Part shown: positions 17,096 through 30,000 of the stretch, piece after piece
How the letters are laid out: every line of letters starts with the position of its first letter
Position numbering within the stretch: the first letter of the stretch is position 1
Source of the DNA: Piscicola geometra
Taxonomy: Eukaryota > Annelida > Clitellata > Hirudinida > Piscicolidae
Assembly (NCBI GenBank): GCA_943735955.1
Contig: OX030961.1
Coordinates: 3,288,920-3,352,919 of the forward strand
Length of the DNA: 64,000 nt
Direction: 5' to 3'
Translations under genes and position numbers: made by a program
Notes under the pieces: model-generated
Seen by the model: only the letters and a program-made list of their open reading frames with translations
Database searches by the model: none
What the model was told of the DNA's origin: nothing

Positions 17096-17109
17096 AGACC
17101 TCCTGACCC
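17096..17109 (-). promoter_or_regulatory. Direct repeat, spacing 2 (DR2)
   Basis: Read on the minus strand: GGGTCA, two bases, AGGTCT. Retinoid-type receptors and COUP-TFs bind direct repeats with varied spacing. It sits in a comparatively G+C-rich island (about 17040-17130). Function is inferred. Confidence 0.3.
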
Positions 17110-17344
17110 ACTGCCAAGTCCACTGACAGGAAACTTTTATTCGATTCAACAACAAAACTTTTCAACAATAAAGTTCATAAAGTTAATAACTGACGTAGTG
17201 TAATCTTTTCTTTTCTATTGGTCAGAATTTTCATGTATTTTTATGATTAATTAAACTTTATTTTTTTTCTTTACCAAATGTCGTACAAGACGTGATCCTC
17301 CGACCGTTGTACACCAATCTTCACCCCGGGGTCTCTGCTCAATA

Positions 17345-17610
17345 TATTTATATATCCCTCTACACACACACATATATCTGCAAGTATTTACACGTACAAA
17401 CATACATTCATGTATCTGTCCAGACGTAAAGGTATACATAAATACTATGCATATACAATAATAAATAAACAAAAAGCATATGAAAACATATACAGAAAAC
17501 ACATACATGAAAAAAGGTAAACTCACACAAAGAAGAACGCATAAAATGTATATAAACAAGAACACACACAAAAGGATACAAACACACACATACACATACA
17601 AAAGGTTGCT
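17345..17610. repeat. Degenerate CA/TA-rich simple sequence
   Basis: Interrupted CACA, TACA and ACAAA motifs make a low-complexity patch. The open frames on both strands here come from this composition. Confidence 0.7.
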
Positions 17611-20004
17611 GGTGTCAGGAGAGGAGATGGAGGTGCGTTTATTGGTTGATGACCTGCTGAACTGGGGCGGGGCTTAGTGCCTCGTGAGTAGCAGCCTCCA
17701 ATTGAAAGCCTATCAGTACGCTGATGTACAACACATGCACACTCCACAACCGTACAACCTCCCTATACTTGTATATGTAATATTATTATGTATATCATTA
17801 TATCTTTTATATGTATATTTTACATAGAAAATGTATGTCTGTGAATCGGATATGTTTTTATAAGGATTTGTGGTTAATACTATAGAATGTATGGTTGTGT
17901 TTGTATAGGGACTTTCTTGTATGCGGTCAGGATACTCATACATACGTCTTATATGTCATATGTACGAAGTGATTTATGGAAATGTATTGTGAAATTTTAA
18001 ATAATAATTATCTTTTGAATCTTTTTTATATTCTAAACTTAAAAAAACATTTACTATAGAATTTCCGTGTGCTCAAACAAATAAATTAATATATAAATAA
18101 ATCTAAGATTTCGATAATGCTACAAGTGTCAAATACTCACTTCGGCAATCATTCTTCCACGCTTTCATAAAAAATGGATTACGCGCTATAGATTAATAAC
18201 GAAATGTCATTGAAGATGCTACGTCATCTGCGTGTCTTTCTGCCTTCTCCTCTTTGTACTTTTGCATCTCTGTGTCCGATCCATTACTCAACCTTTCGTA
18301 TCTTTAACTTTACCATTGTGGTTTTAAGTGTTGAAAAGTTGTTATTTTGAAATTAAAAGTGTTTTATTACTTCAATTGTTGTTAGGTTAAACATACAATT
18401 GATGTATTACTGCGAAGACTTTATGAACATTCTTTATCTTAAGACACTTATATCTCTTTCTGTTTCATTAACAGTCTCATTTTTGTTTTTTCATTAATTC
18501 AGCAATCTTCGGATTCATTTTCCTTTTCCATAGGCCGGCCATTTTGTTTAAAATTACTATCATTGTGTGAATTAGAAGTAAAACATTTTAAAGATCTTAA
18601 TAAATAAACTATTTAAAGTTGTATACTATTTTTTTAAGTTTTCAGAGTTTAAATGTCAAAGTTTGTTAACAATCCTTTTTTTTCATTATGTCTTTTATGC
18701 CTTATTTCTCTCTTCCACGCTTCGATAATACATATTGAATTACTTTTCCGTGTTTGTTTTTATATGTATTGTATGTGTGTTTAGTTTCTGTGTCTGTAAT
18801 GTTTATCTTTAAAAAACCGAATTTGGTATATAAAAAAGTGGAAACACATTTTTTTCGGCTTAAAAAAAAAAGTTGCTTTAAAGCATTGAAATGGAGTTGA
18901 ATACATCGTTATAAAAACATAAACGCGTTAAATCTTCCAAACAATCTTCCATGGCATTTCAAAACTTAATGACTTTGCTTGGGTGTGTAGGAAATAAATC
19001 TGTGCTTCTCGACATGTGTAGCTTGTGTTATTTTGTGTTTCCTAATGTGTTTGAGAACGAGCAAAGATATGTTTCACGAGCGTGTGCTTGTTTGAAAGGG
19101 TTCTTGTGTGCTCAGTGCATTCCTGGGGTCCTAAGAAGCTTCACATTATGTTTTGTCATGCCCACATGAAACGACCATAAAAAGAATTATAGCTTTTGAA
19201 AATGTTGAACACAAATCGTCGTGAATGGAAAAAAGAATAAGATTACAAAAGCGAAAAACAATTGTCAAAAAACTTCAAAAATGTATTTAGAGAAACTTTA
19301 TTTGTCATTGTATTTATAAGTGGATTTTGTTTCGTGCAAGAGTTCATGCAAGGTCGCCTAGCACTGCTGCCAGGGTTATTTGGTGGCCTGGCACTCTGTC
19401 CAGCCTATAATCTCGATTTGCGTATCGTGTTTTTTTCCAAATTTTTTGCTATTTTATTTCATTCGATTGATAAATATTGTATATTTTTCTATTTAGTTGG
19501 TAGAAAAAGTGTTTAACTAGTATATTTAAAAGAAAAGCAATAAATGAATTTTTTCTCAATATATCAGACAAACTCTCAATCTTGTAAAAACTTTAATTTT
19601 CTCAAAACTAACACAGGTAAGTCGATCTGACACGAACAAGAAGGTCAAACAAACAGGTTTTGAAAGGCCGTGTCACTCACAAAAACCCGACCCCTAGCAA
19701 AAATATCACTCTAGTTTTTTAGTAATTTGTTTATATTTATAAAAAAAACATATTTATATTTCATAAGATATATTTCAATTTATTAACATCAATGAATAAC
19801 CAATTATAACCAACTTTTAAGACAAACATTATAACCCTTTAATACCACTAGTGTTCATCGTGAAGAAATAAGCAAACCATTATCCTCTTACAGGGCAAGG
19901 AAATCTTCAATTATATGAAGACCCATAAAACACCCATCAACACAAGTGCTTTCTGCATACCAGAGATGCATTTAGTCTTACAAATTCCCAGAAAATTTTA
20001 ACTT

Positions 20005-20038
20005 TGACCTCTGACCTAACCTCGATTCTGCTTGACCT
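20005..20038 (-). promoter_or_regulatory. Perfect DR1 plus extra half-sites (COUP-TF/RXR/HNF4-type)
   Basis: On the minus strand AGGTCA, one base, AGGTCA (20017-20005) is an exact consensus DR1, followed by AAG. AGGTTA abuts it (20022-20017) and another AGGTCA lies at 20038-20033. DR1 is bound by RXR, HNF4 and COUP-TF family receptors. It lies between the COUP-TF gene and bark, so either auto-regulation or control of bark is possible. The match is seen; use is inferred. Confidence 0.45.
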
Positions 20039-22135
20039 AGATAGGCAAAGTTATGTGGCACATTGTACTGCAATAAAGATAGATTCATTGGTTTTTGTTA
20101 ACGCTTTTAATGTTTTATTAATTATCTGTCATACTTGAATATGAACTAACTTAAAGTGCACTGCAAAATAAAAAATTAAATACATAAAACAAGACGAAAG
20201 AATATTTTCATCAAAGATTTGAAACCTCACCCAATTAAAAAACGCAAGTACGAGCAAAGAGCAGAACCCTACAAGGAGCAGGCAATCGCAACATGAAAAA
20301 TAGACAACTTTTTTAAATAACACATATTATCTTTTAAAGCTTCTTTGAAAAAAATAAAAATATTCGATAAAATATTTTTTCAAATATCTATAAATTATAA
20401 TCTATAAGAAATGTTTGTAATTTTAAACAATAATTAGAAGAAAAATTGAAAGCGTAAAATTCTTTTTATGGTTATTTTGAATATTTCATGATAGATTTTT
20501 CCCGGTTAGTGAGCAGAAGGTATGTGGGTTTGGTGTATAAGTGGTGATGACGTGGGTATGCAAGGCGGGATGAGGAAGTGGTGACGGGTAAAGTGGTCTT
20601 AGGGTTATAGTAAGGGTTGATGTAGTGATGGTGAATGAATAGAGAATGATTATGAAAATGACATGGGATTTGAATATTTGTTATTAAATAGGAAAAAATG
20701 ACTAAAATAGTGCGTTGGAAGGGTTTTTACTTAATATAAGTCAGAAGGAATACTTTTAAATATAATGATAGAATTAAATTTGCAATATTAGATAGTGTGA
20801 TGAAGAGGGTAAAAGATGGATGCATAAATAAGGCTCTTGTTTAAAGATTTAAAAGGTTTTACTGTGTTAAAAAAATCAAAATTTTTGTTCTAGAAAAAAA
20901 AGTTTATGATTTAAATAAAAAAAAAAAAATTGTTTAAAAAATGAATTAAAATTATACTGTCTAAATTTATTAAAAAATAATTTAAACAAAATATAAAATA
21001 ATGAATTATTGAAAAGCCAATATACCTGGCAAACAAGGCACTCAAACGAGACACTGGTTTCAAGTTTAGTGGGTCTGTTAGACCAAGGTTTGAGTTGCAT
21101 GGAGGGAGGATGGGTAGGAGTGGCTAGAGATGAAAAAGAATTGTTTTAAATATACACAAATATATTTTGAAATAAACATTATATTAAATATAAGCTTTGG
21201 AAAAATTAATGTTTAAATAATTTTACAAAAGCCGATTTTTAATGCTATAAATAAATATGAACAAATAAAAAACATATATTGAAGTATAGCAATGTCTATT
21301 GAGTCAAGAGCTTTTCAAAGAGGCGCTAAACTATTGAATAAATGTTTGGCTAGGCACAAATTGAAAAAACAAATAGCAAAACGTGCATTCGTGTTTGGTA
21401 CTGTTGTTTGAAGTGTCTATGCGAGTGTTTGTTTGCCTAAATGCACGTGTTTGTGTGTGAGTGTACGTGTGTGACGCTTGAGGTTTTTTACGATCTTATG
21501 AATTAATTGATTTCGTGATTATATTCTGAAAAATTAATATTATTTATGCATGTGGGTGAGTTTATGTGGCGGTAGAGTATGCTGGTGTCAACACAAACAA
21601 CGTGCTCATATGCTCTTGAAAAAGGGTGTGTTTGTATGGAATACAAGACGTTCATTCATGTGTGAAACTCAATTGACAAGCATAATGTCTATCTCGCACA
21701 AGTGCTGCTGAAATTGATATGTTCTCTGTTAATGAACAAGAAATACGGGTAGGTGTGTGGGCACGGGTGACAGATTTGGAGCACGTGTGTGTGCATGTGT
21801 TTGTATGAAGTGTTGGGTTTAACTGGAAAAACAAGGTTTTCGCTGAAGTCTGAATTGTAAAACTTCAAATATGAATTTGTTCTTCAAACAATAACCTGAT
21901 AATTAATGAAAAACAACAATTACTTTAATATTTAATATTTTTCAATAATTGGCAGGTAAAAATCTGAACTTATAAAAATCTGGTGAACTCCATGACGGGC
22001 CTCTCTACCTCGCAATTATCAAACACTCCAGCATTGTTCTACAACTCCATAACTTACATCCGCCGCGCAAGAAACCATGAGGAAGAAGATAGCGAAGATA
22101 GTTTTGGTTGTAGTTTTGATTTTAAATGTAGTTGT

Positions 22136-22231
22136 GATTTTAGTTGTTGCTTTGGTTGTGATTTTAGTTGTTGCTTTGGTTGTGATTTTAGTTGTTGCTT
22201 TGGTTGTGATTTTAGTTGTTGCTTTGGTTGT
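22136..22231. repeat. 24-base minisatellite, four perfect copies
   Basis: A 24-base unit beginning GATTTTAGTTGTTGC is repeated four times without a mismatch (22136, 22160, 22184, 22208), flanked by partial degenerate copies. Because 24 is divisible by 3 it leaves an open frame that would encode repeated CDFSCCFG. The 89-codon frame around it (21983-22252) has no other sign of being a gene. Confidence 0.95.
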
Positions 22232-22319
22232 GATTTTGATTTTAATCGATGAGTGAGGAGCTGTTTTTACAAGTATAAGTTATGATGATTCTGTAGTGTT
22301 GACAACGATGATTAATTTT

Positions 22320-22520
22320 TAATTGATAATTTTGATGATACTGGAAAAAATGATAATGGTGATACTGGTAATAAGAATGATGATACTGGTAATGAAGAGA
22401 ATGATACTGATAATGATACTGTTAATGATAATTGTGAAAATACTTGTAGTGATGATGATGATAGTGGTAGTGATGATGATGATATTGGTAGTGATGATGA
22501 TGATAATGACGATGCCAATA
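22320..22520. repeat. GAT-rich imperfect tandem repeat
   Basis: Imperfect repeats of GATACTGGTAAT and GATGATGATGATAGTGGTAGT type run for about 200 bases. They create hydrophobic or Ser-rich open frames on both strands that I regard as artefacts. Confidence 0.85.
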
Positions 22521-23795
22521 GTCTGGCCTAGGGCAGTGCTTGTAAATGGACGAACCACTTGAAAATCAATTTAGACCCCAGAATACAATTACCACAAAAC
22601 TATCAGTTCTCAATATATAAAAAACAATGATAATAAAAAAATAATAGCAGATATAATAATGATAAATGTTTGAATATTTTATTGTATTAGAAAATATTTT
22701 TTAATCATCTAATACCTTATAAAGGCTTCCAGTTTAATGTATTTTTTGGGATTTTTAGCGTGAATGAAGTATTTATCGAGTAATTGTGTTGTTTATGATG
22801 TTTAGACCGCAGAGTTTATGCCTGTCTGTCTCGTTACTGTTCTGTTTGTTCTTCTGATAAAAACAGCCCCTGCAACACCAACAATCTCAAAAATTCTTTT
22901 TCACAAAACCTTTTTCAAATTAACATTTTTCAAAAAATAAATTTTATTAATTTCTTATTCGAGTCAATTATAGTCTAAATGGAAACTTTTCATCACCAAT
23001 TTGGATGTTTTTCTTAATATTATTATTCTGGTTATTATTATTTTATTGTTCGCGAGTGTGCATTAGGAAGGTGCCAATAAAGAACGGATGTCCTACAGTA
23101 AGGTATGTGTCGCCAGTGACTTAAGAGCTTCGTGAAAAAAAGAATAAAAAGAATAAAAAAACATAATAAGACAAATAATCACTAATAGAAACAACTTGGA
23201 TAAAAGAAAGAATAAATTATTTAAAACTTGTCCAAATATTTTTTATTTTTAAATAAGCACTTGTTACACTTTTTCCACCCATTGCAAAAATAAATAAATA
23301 AACAGTAACATGGATTTACGACTAAAGCTACGAACAATAACTCTTCACTTTTTCCATTAACCACTCAAATATTATTTATAATATCCAAAAGAATAGCAAC
23401 ACTTACCATTACTACCTCGTCTCTCAACACTGGCATTAAGACTCATTCCTCCATATTACCCCACGCCTCTTTGATCCTTCATTGCTCAAACGCACAAAGA
23501 TTGAAAAATATATTTAAAAGCACATTTATAGGCACAAGAAAACATAAAAACAAAATAATACTATAAATATTTATTGAATGAAAAACAAATGTAAAACAAA
23601 TAATTATAAACATAAACAGGAATTCATTCGTTTATAAAATTTGATTAATTTAAAACGTTTGTGTCAGAGCGTGCTACATGAATTAACTTTAAGAAAAACT
23701 TAAAAATTATAATTTTTTAAACTATAAAACATCACCTATTTTTTTAAAATTTCTTCATTATCTCTATGCACATCCAAATTCACAAACGCTCATCC

Positions 23796-23900
23796 ACATC
23801 CACACTCATCCCCACCCACACTCATCCACACCCACACTCATCCCCGTCCACACTCATCCACACCCAAACTCATCCACACCCACACTCATCCACATCCAAC
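23796..23900. repeat. Short tandem array of CACACTCATCC-type units
   Basis: Roughly six imperfect units built on CACACTCATCCACACC, with period near 17-18 bases. Low-complexity, non-coding. Confidence 0.8.
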
Positions 23901-25960
23901 TTTCTACTCCTACCCCCTTGCCACCCAATCGACTGTCTAATTGTGATTCACGCTGTTTCATTTGAATGCAGCGTCAGGCCATCTCACCCGCGGAGAAAAA
24001 ACATTTAATCTGACACGGCATCTTTTAAGGGGTTTTTGCTATTTGTGCCTTCTATTCAGTTTTGCATAATGTTACATTTCAAAAAAAAACAATTTTAGTT
24101 TTCAAGTAATTTTTATAGCTTTGAAATTGTATCCAAATATGTACACAAACGAAGAATAAAAGAATCCAAAACACAACTGAATTTTCAAATAAAACTATTT
24201 ATAAATAATAGAAAAGTCCACAAAATAGTTTCCTTTGATGGTGCATTTGACAAGAGCCACGGCACACTTGTCAATTGACGGCGACCAGCACACGACTGCA
24301 TTACCACACTCTTCAAGTCCATTAGCACTCTCTTCAACTGCTCCTTTGATTCATTAATGCGCTGTGGCAATTCCTTGCAACTCTTCAATGCCATATAACG
24401 CTCCTTAACCTTCAACCTTTAGAGTGTAATGCTATGGTGCTTGTGGGTATCGATTTCAAATTTATGTAGTGATTTTAATAGTTTTTCAGTTAATTGAAGA
24501 GAAATATATGCTATGAAAAATCTTTGATGTTCCATTGATTGTTCCTTTTATTTAATATAATTTTTGCATTGCCTTTTAAAATGAATCTATTTGGCACAAA
24601 GTTTTAGCTCATTTTGAAATTATTTAGTTTTCGAGTAATAACCTCTCAACCTTAGGCCTGATATTTCAATTAATTCAATAGTTCTATCAAGTTCTCCATC
24701 TCCACCAAGATTCTAATCTTGCCCTTTCTAACCCTCTTTTCAAGTTTATTGTCTCTTAAATAGTTCCTTAATTACATCTCTCTACTACCTCGTTACAATA
24801 TAAGCAAAAGAAATCTTCAAAAGAATTCTGTAAATTAACTGATTATTCGAACAATACTTTAAAAACTATTTACGTTTTTTAATAAATACGGAAAAAAATT
24901 TTAATATTATCAAAAAATGTATAAATCCAAGATTATATTAATTTTGTCCCCATTATTTAAATTCATACACATCTCTTCAAATTACGGACATAGCACTAGG
25001 ATAACATCTCAAAAAGATCATTTTTCTTTCTCTGCATTTATCATCGATGTATTAGGCAGATTTTGAAGTGGATTTTATTTTTACAAAATAATAGTTTGTC
25101 ATTCAATAATTTTTATGTTTTGAATCTTAGTTTTAAGTAAAAAAAATGTGTTAACAAAGTGCATCAGATCCGCCATCTGACTTTAAATCATACAATATTT
25201 TTCATCGATCATTCATTCAAACACTGCATTCAATTCGTGTTCAACTATCACGAAACCCTATAAAAAAATTCGATAAAAAGCTAAAAAAATTGATTTATCT
25301 CCAACACCCACCATAAGCCACCAGCAAACTACCAACAAACCACCAACAGAGCACCACACACCATCCAGATAACATCATCACAGAATAGAAGCGCTTGTGT
25401 TCAATTTCCTGAGCATGCATATAACGCCTTAGTGTTTCTTTCATTTGCACTCTACATTAATTCATAATTTTATATTAGCCTCGTTTTTTATTCTTTCAAA
25501 TATTCAATAATTGAAGCAAACTATTACTGCTCATTATTTCTATTTAGAATATATAAAAAAATTTGTCTTTCTTATTTTTATTTCTTTTGTTCTCTTTATT
25601 CACGCACGACTCATCATTAAGGCATGCTGTCATCCATCAAAGCACAAAAGACACTTGTTTCAATAGCCATCATTGCTTCTCCCAATCATTATTATTTTTA
25701 TTCACATTATTTCATTATTATTTCTCTCAATTATAACCAGTCAGTCATTTCCAAGGTAAATACAACGATGTTCAAATCATTTACTCGAAAGTCTATTTCT
25801 AGTACAATTGGAAGTAACCATTAGCAACAATGGATGAAAGCCTTGATGGAGACAACGACATCAGCAGCATTGTCACTAATCACAGGGCGCTCACTCATTT
25901 AATGGAATCATCATGCATCTAGCCGGCATCAGCACCTTCCATAACGTTATAATTACAAAC

Positions 25961-25996
25961 CACGTGACCACTATGACGTCTGCGCATGCTCACGTG
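25961..25996. promoter_or_regulatory. Promoter-like motif cluster upstream of bark
   Basis: Within 36 bases: CACGTG followed by ACC (25961), TGACGTC (25974-25980), TGCGCATGC (25981-25989, an NRF-1-like palindrome) and a second CACGTG (25991-25996). Such CpG-containing elements are rare in this A+T-rich window. They lie about 750 bases before the bark start codon and are a plausible core promoter; no transcript evidence is available. Confidence 0.4.
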
Positions 25997-26251
25997 TCGA
26001 GGGTTCGTGAGTCTTTGAAGTGGTCTTAATTTGAAGGAATACTAAGGTGAGATGTTAGTAATAAGAATGCCCTTCATGGGAGTGTTGATTATACCCTTTG
26101 GTGGAGGTGTGAATTATAAAGAATAACTTTTCTGAAAGTTTATTTTTCAGTTCATTTGCTTATAGAAATACCTAAAATTAAGATAACATATTTATTTTCG
26201 CTAGAATATAAAATTAAAGGGTTTCAAATAACGTTCGATAAAAAGATTTTA

Positions 26252-26271
26252 GTGACGCAATGTGACGTAAT
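26252..26271 (+). promoter_or_regulatory. Tandem bZIP-type sites, 10-base period
   Basis: GTGACGCAAT is directly followed by GTGACGTAAT and then by GTGAT. The units resemble ATF/C-EBP composite sites and sit one helical turn apart, about 480 bases upstream of the bark start codon. Confidence 0.35.
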
Positions 26272-26744
26272 GTGATCTTGTATTCAAGTGTTTTATATGC
26301 CTCGGTGTTTTTGCATTTGCGAATGGGTTTCATTGAAAACTAAAAGAGTGACTTTCTTATATTAAATGCTTTTCATTTTATACAAAGAATAAAGTTGTGT
26401 TTATTTATGGCATGAACAAAATGATTATTTATAGATTTATATCTTTATTCAGTTAATACTGAAGATGAAATAAGCGATATCTTTAAAGATTTATAAAGAA
26501 CAATAATTTATGTAGAATCACTTTTAAAACCACCTGTATAAACGCTTTAAACTGAGATTGTACCTTGATTCAAAAAGCGCTTTGTTGGAAATATTTTGAA
26601 AAAGAATGAAGAAAATAACAAATTTAAAAAAAGCCGCTCTTTAAAAATAATTAAAACTAAAAATTTAGAATATGTTTTTTGAAGTGCAAATCTAGCATTA
26701 TACAAAGAAGAGTTCAAAACATAGGAAAACAAAATTGACACAAA

Positions 26745-27035
26745 ATGACATCTCAAAAAGTATTGCATTTGAGAAAAACCACAAAAACTCAATGGTCACT
26801 AACTCTTCTCTCCCTCTTCTTCCTTGTCCTTTCACAAGTGAAATCACAATGCAGCAAGATAACAAACGGAGGCTACATAGGAGAGTCGGTGAGGATTTCC
26901 CCATACGACAACCCTTGCATCGTCAAGAACGATCTGTTTGTGCCCGAGAAGATGGAACTGACACTGGATGCAGGCACTGAGTTGAGGTTCCATCCGGGTG
27001 TCATGCTCGCTGTCAACGGAACCCTGATCGCCAAA
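26745..27035 (+). CDS. bark: bark exon 1: signal peptide
   Basis: Residues 1-97. A hydrophobic core LTLLSLFFLVLS around residues 19-30 forms the signal peptide, with cleavage likely near VKSQ. The mature start, CSKITNGGYIGES, and the TLDAGTELRFHPGVMLAVNG segment match the N-terminal beta-helix cap of the family. Donor AAA/GTAAGA. The start is the first in-frame ATG before the signal peptide. Confidence 0.92.
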
Positions 27036-30000
27036 GTAAGAAAGTTTGAAGTTTGAAAAAATTCTTAAAATCATTTTTAAAGTTTTATTACAACTTATCA
27101 ACGCTTTTAAAATGTAAAGCTAACCCCATCATTCCACAACTAATCTCAAAGTTCTCTTACAATCTCTCATATTAGGGCACCAGTGACAATCGAATCCGAA
27201 TGACAAAAGTGAACCACACCGAAGTGGCCCCTGAGTGGTCCGATGGAATCAGACTGGTGGATGATTTCAGCGTCAGTGTCGGTCGTCTGCAGCTCAAGTA
27301 CCGAAAGCGATGGAGAGGTGTCTGTGCCAACAATGTCAAGTGAGTTAATCACACAGGTTCTTTAGGAAATATCAAATAGTGCAATAAAAAAACTTGTTAA
27401 CACAACTATTTATAATTACTCTGAAGCTTTTGAACCTCAAACCCTTTTATCAACCACACGCAGCTGGACACAAACAGATACGGATGTCGCCTGCAGACAG
27501 CTAGGTTTCCGTTCTGGCAACTTCTCCTTTGGCACATGGGCGCGTAACGACTCATATTACCTTCTCTTCTACAAACCTGCTTGTAATGGATCTGAAAACG
27601 ATGTTCTTCAATGTCCCAACAATAAATTCATCAAAATGGGAACCAATATTTGCAGTGAGTTAAGAGACTTGTTGGTTTTATTGAGTTTTTGTTAAATAAA
27701 TAATTTAACAAAAAAATTAAATAATAAATCTGTATTATTCTTTTAGAAAACCAACATTCTATTTACCTCAACTGTACTGGAATTCGAAACAATGACCCTT
27801 CTCTTGACCATTGGTGGGGCTTAGAGTTCTACAACACCACCTACTACCAAAAGAGAGTAGGCAATGTTGAAACTAATGAATCTACCTCTATTCTTCAGAA
27901 CCTTGATATATTCTTTGCGGGTAAGTGATGTTTGAAACTATTGAATTTTACTATTGATGATAATCTAAATAAAAATCTACAACTGAAATTGAAACCAAAA
28001 CGAAAAACTAATTTTGTTGTTGTTGAAATCTTTATTTTTGTTATCACGTCTCCCAGGCGTCGACAAAGATCTGAAACGCGTGCCTGCAATCAGAGCAGAC
28101 CCCACTGTCCCCAGCCTCACCAACGTCAACATCTTTCATTCAGCTCTGGATGCTGCGAACTTCACCAACGTTATCTCTTCCACCATCCTCCACAACACCA
28201 TTGTGAAAAACTCCAGAGGTAATGGACGGTTAATGAATATGTTTTTAAAAAATATATATAAAAAGTTAAAAATAAATTTACCTTCTTATGTCACAGTATA
28301 CCATTCTAAATTATCGATATGAACATGGCCACCTTATGCAGGTCACGGAATTAACATAGAGAGTCTTCTAGGTCGGGTTAGCATCACCGACAGTCAATTC
28401 CTTAGTAACCAAGGAAACGGGGTCAAGGTAGGACGATTGGCATTATGTTAACATTGGAATTGGTTAATTGAAATGGTTTATAAAACAATTTTAGCTTTAA
28501 TAAAAATTAATTATTTTATTTTATTTCTTTAAAAAATTAATGCACATGAAGAATATAAATAGTTGAAGACAACACGAAAAAATCATTGAGAAATTGCCAC
28601 CTTAAAGGTGAAATTCCTGGACCGAAGATTCCAGATTTTGGACCGGGATCTCTTGTTCTGCAACCAGCCCAACATCGAAAAGAGGTTTCCTCAGATTATC
28701 ACAGGCATACCTGGCTATGAAAACTCATGCAGCAGGGTCTGTACAATGTTTTTTTACTAGATAGTATTCCTAACGCACCCTCTACCGTGTGGTTTATAAT
28801 TATAAACCAAATTGTTTTAAAATAAATACTTTAAAATTTGTCATTAAAAATAAATTCTTAGCATTTCTACATTCTAGAGATTTACAACCGCTTTCGGTCA
28901 AAGACTGACTTTGAATGTCTTAGAGATGGACATCGAGCCAGACGCAGGTAAGGAACGGTTAAACCTTTTAATGATATAAAAACTGATATTAAGCAAAACA
29001 TCATAGATGAAATAATATGAAACTAAATATCCAACAAACTTTTACATTTTTTAAACACATCTCACCAATCCACTAACGCAAACCACAGGTGGGACGATCG
29101 AAGTTTTCGACGGATATGACGAAACCGCGCAAAAAGTTGGCCGCTACAACATCGTGAACGGAAGTTTTCCAATGGGCGTGACGTCATCATTCTACTTCAT
29201 GTACATCAAGTTTTCTTGGAAGCTTCCTCCACAGAAGAGATGTCCCAGTCTGCCCTTCTGTGTCAAGTTCACAATACTGATCGATACTTTCAAAGGTGGT
29301 TTATTAATGATACAAAAAAGTTTAATAAATAAAATATTTCAATTAATTTATTGGTTAAATATATAACTTGTAGAGCTTTAACTATAAATATCATAGGTAA
29401 AAAAGAATCATTATTAATATTTAAAAAAAAAATGTTTCAAATTGTTTTCTCAGAGTCTCTTCCCGAATTCTACATGAACAATACCATGATAAGAGACAAT
29501 GGCCAGCATGGGTTATTCGTCGAAAACGTTAGAAACTATGTAATGATAAACTCCAGTGAAATCACAAACAGTCACTACGGCGCTGGTGTGAGAGTATATG
29601 GAGGGGCAGGTTGGTGATTGTGAAACTTTATGTAAAGGCATAAACAATTATTTTAAATCCAATTTTTCAAAGAAGATTAAGTAATAAAATATTTCTCTAC
29701 TAAATTTCTTAACAACATTATAATTTTTGAATTACCTAGGAGACTTGCTGATAAACGCTAGCAAGATAGAACGAAACCACGACAGTGGCGTGAACATAAC
29801 GTACGATGGTGGATGGAGGATTTTCAACAGGACGTCTTTCAGTTACAACCATGGACCTGGCATCAACATCACTTTCAATGAAACTAGTGTTGATAATTTT
29901 ACTAGGTATGATCATAGAGAATTATTTATAAATAAAAAGGTAAATGTTTTTAGCAATATTTTTAAAAAACGTCCATTAATGAAATAATATATTAATTCAT

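Larger units (their letters stand above)
10495..26744. other. 16-kb gap between divergent COUP-TF and bark genes
   Basis: No protein-coding gene supported. It should contain the upstream regions and any 5' UTR exons of both genes. It holds a CCAAT pair with half-sites (14000-14100), nuclear-receptor-type repeats at 11689, 17096 and 20005, a 24-base minisatellite (22136), GAT-rich simple sequence (22320-22520), a CA/TCC-rich tandem array (23796-23900) and promoter-like elements at 25961 and 26252. Somewhat more complex, less A+T-rich islands near 13240-13340, 14000-14100, 15040-15180 and 17040-17130 are candidates for conserved enhancers. Other open frames in the gap look random. Confidence 0.6.

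Noticed and set aside
18951..19169. 72-codon Cys-rich plus-strand frame
   Set aside because: No signal peptide with clear cleavage, no splice partner and GT-rich composition; likely chance.
19367..19396. GCCAGG/CCTGGC inverted repeat as a possible microRNA hairpin
   Set aside because: The stem is only six base pairs and does not extend; no precursor-like fold.
21983..22252. 89-codon plus-strand frame with CDFSCCFG repeats as a Cys-rich peptide gene
   Set aside because: Open frame is explained by the 24-base minisatellite; no signal peptide, splice support or neighbouring exon seen.
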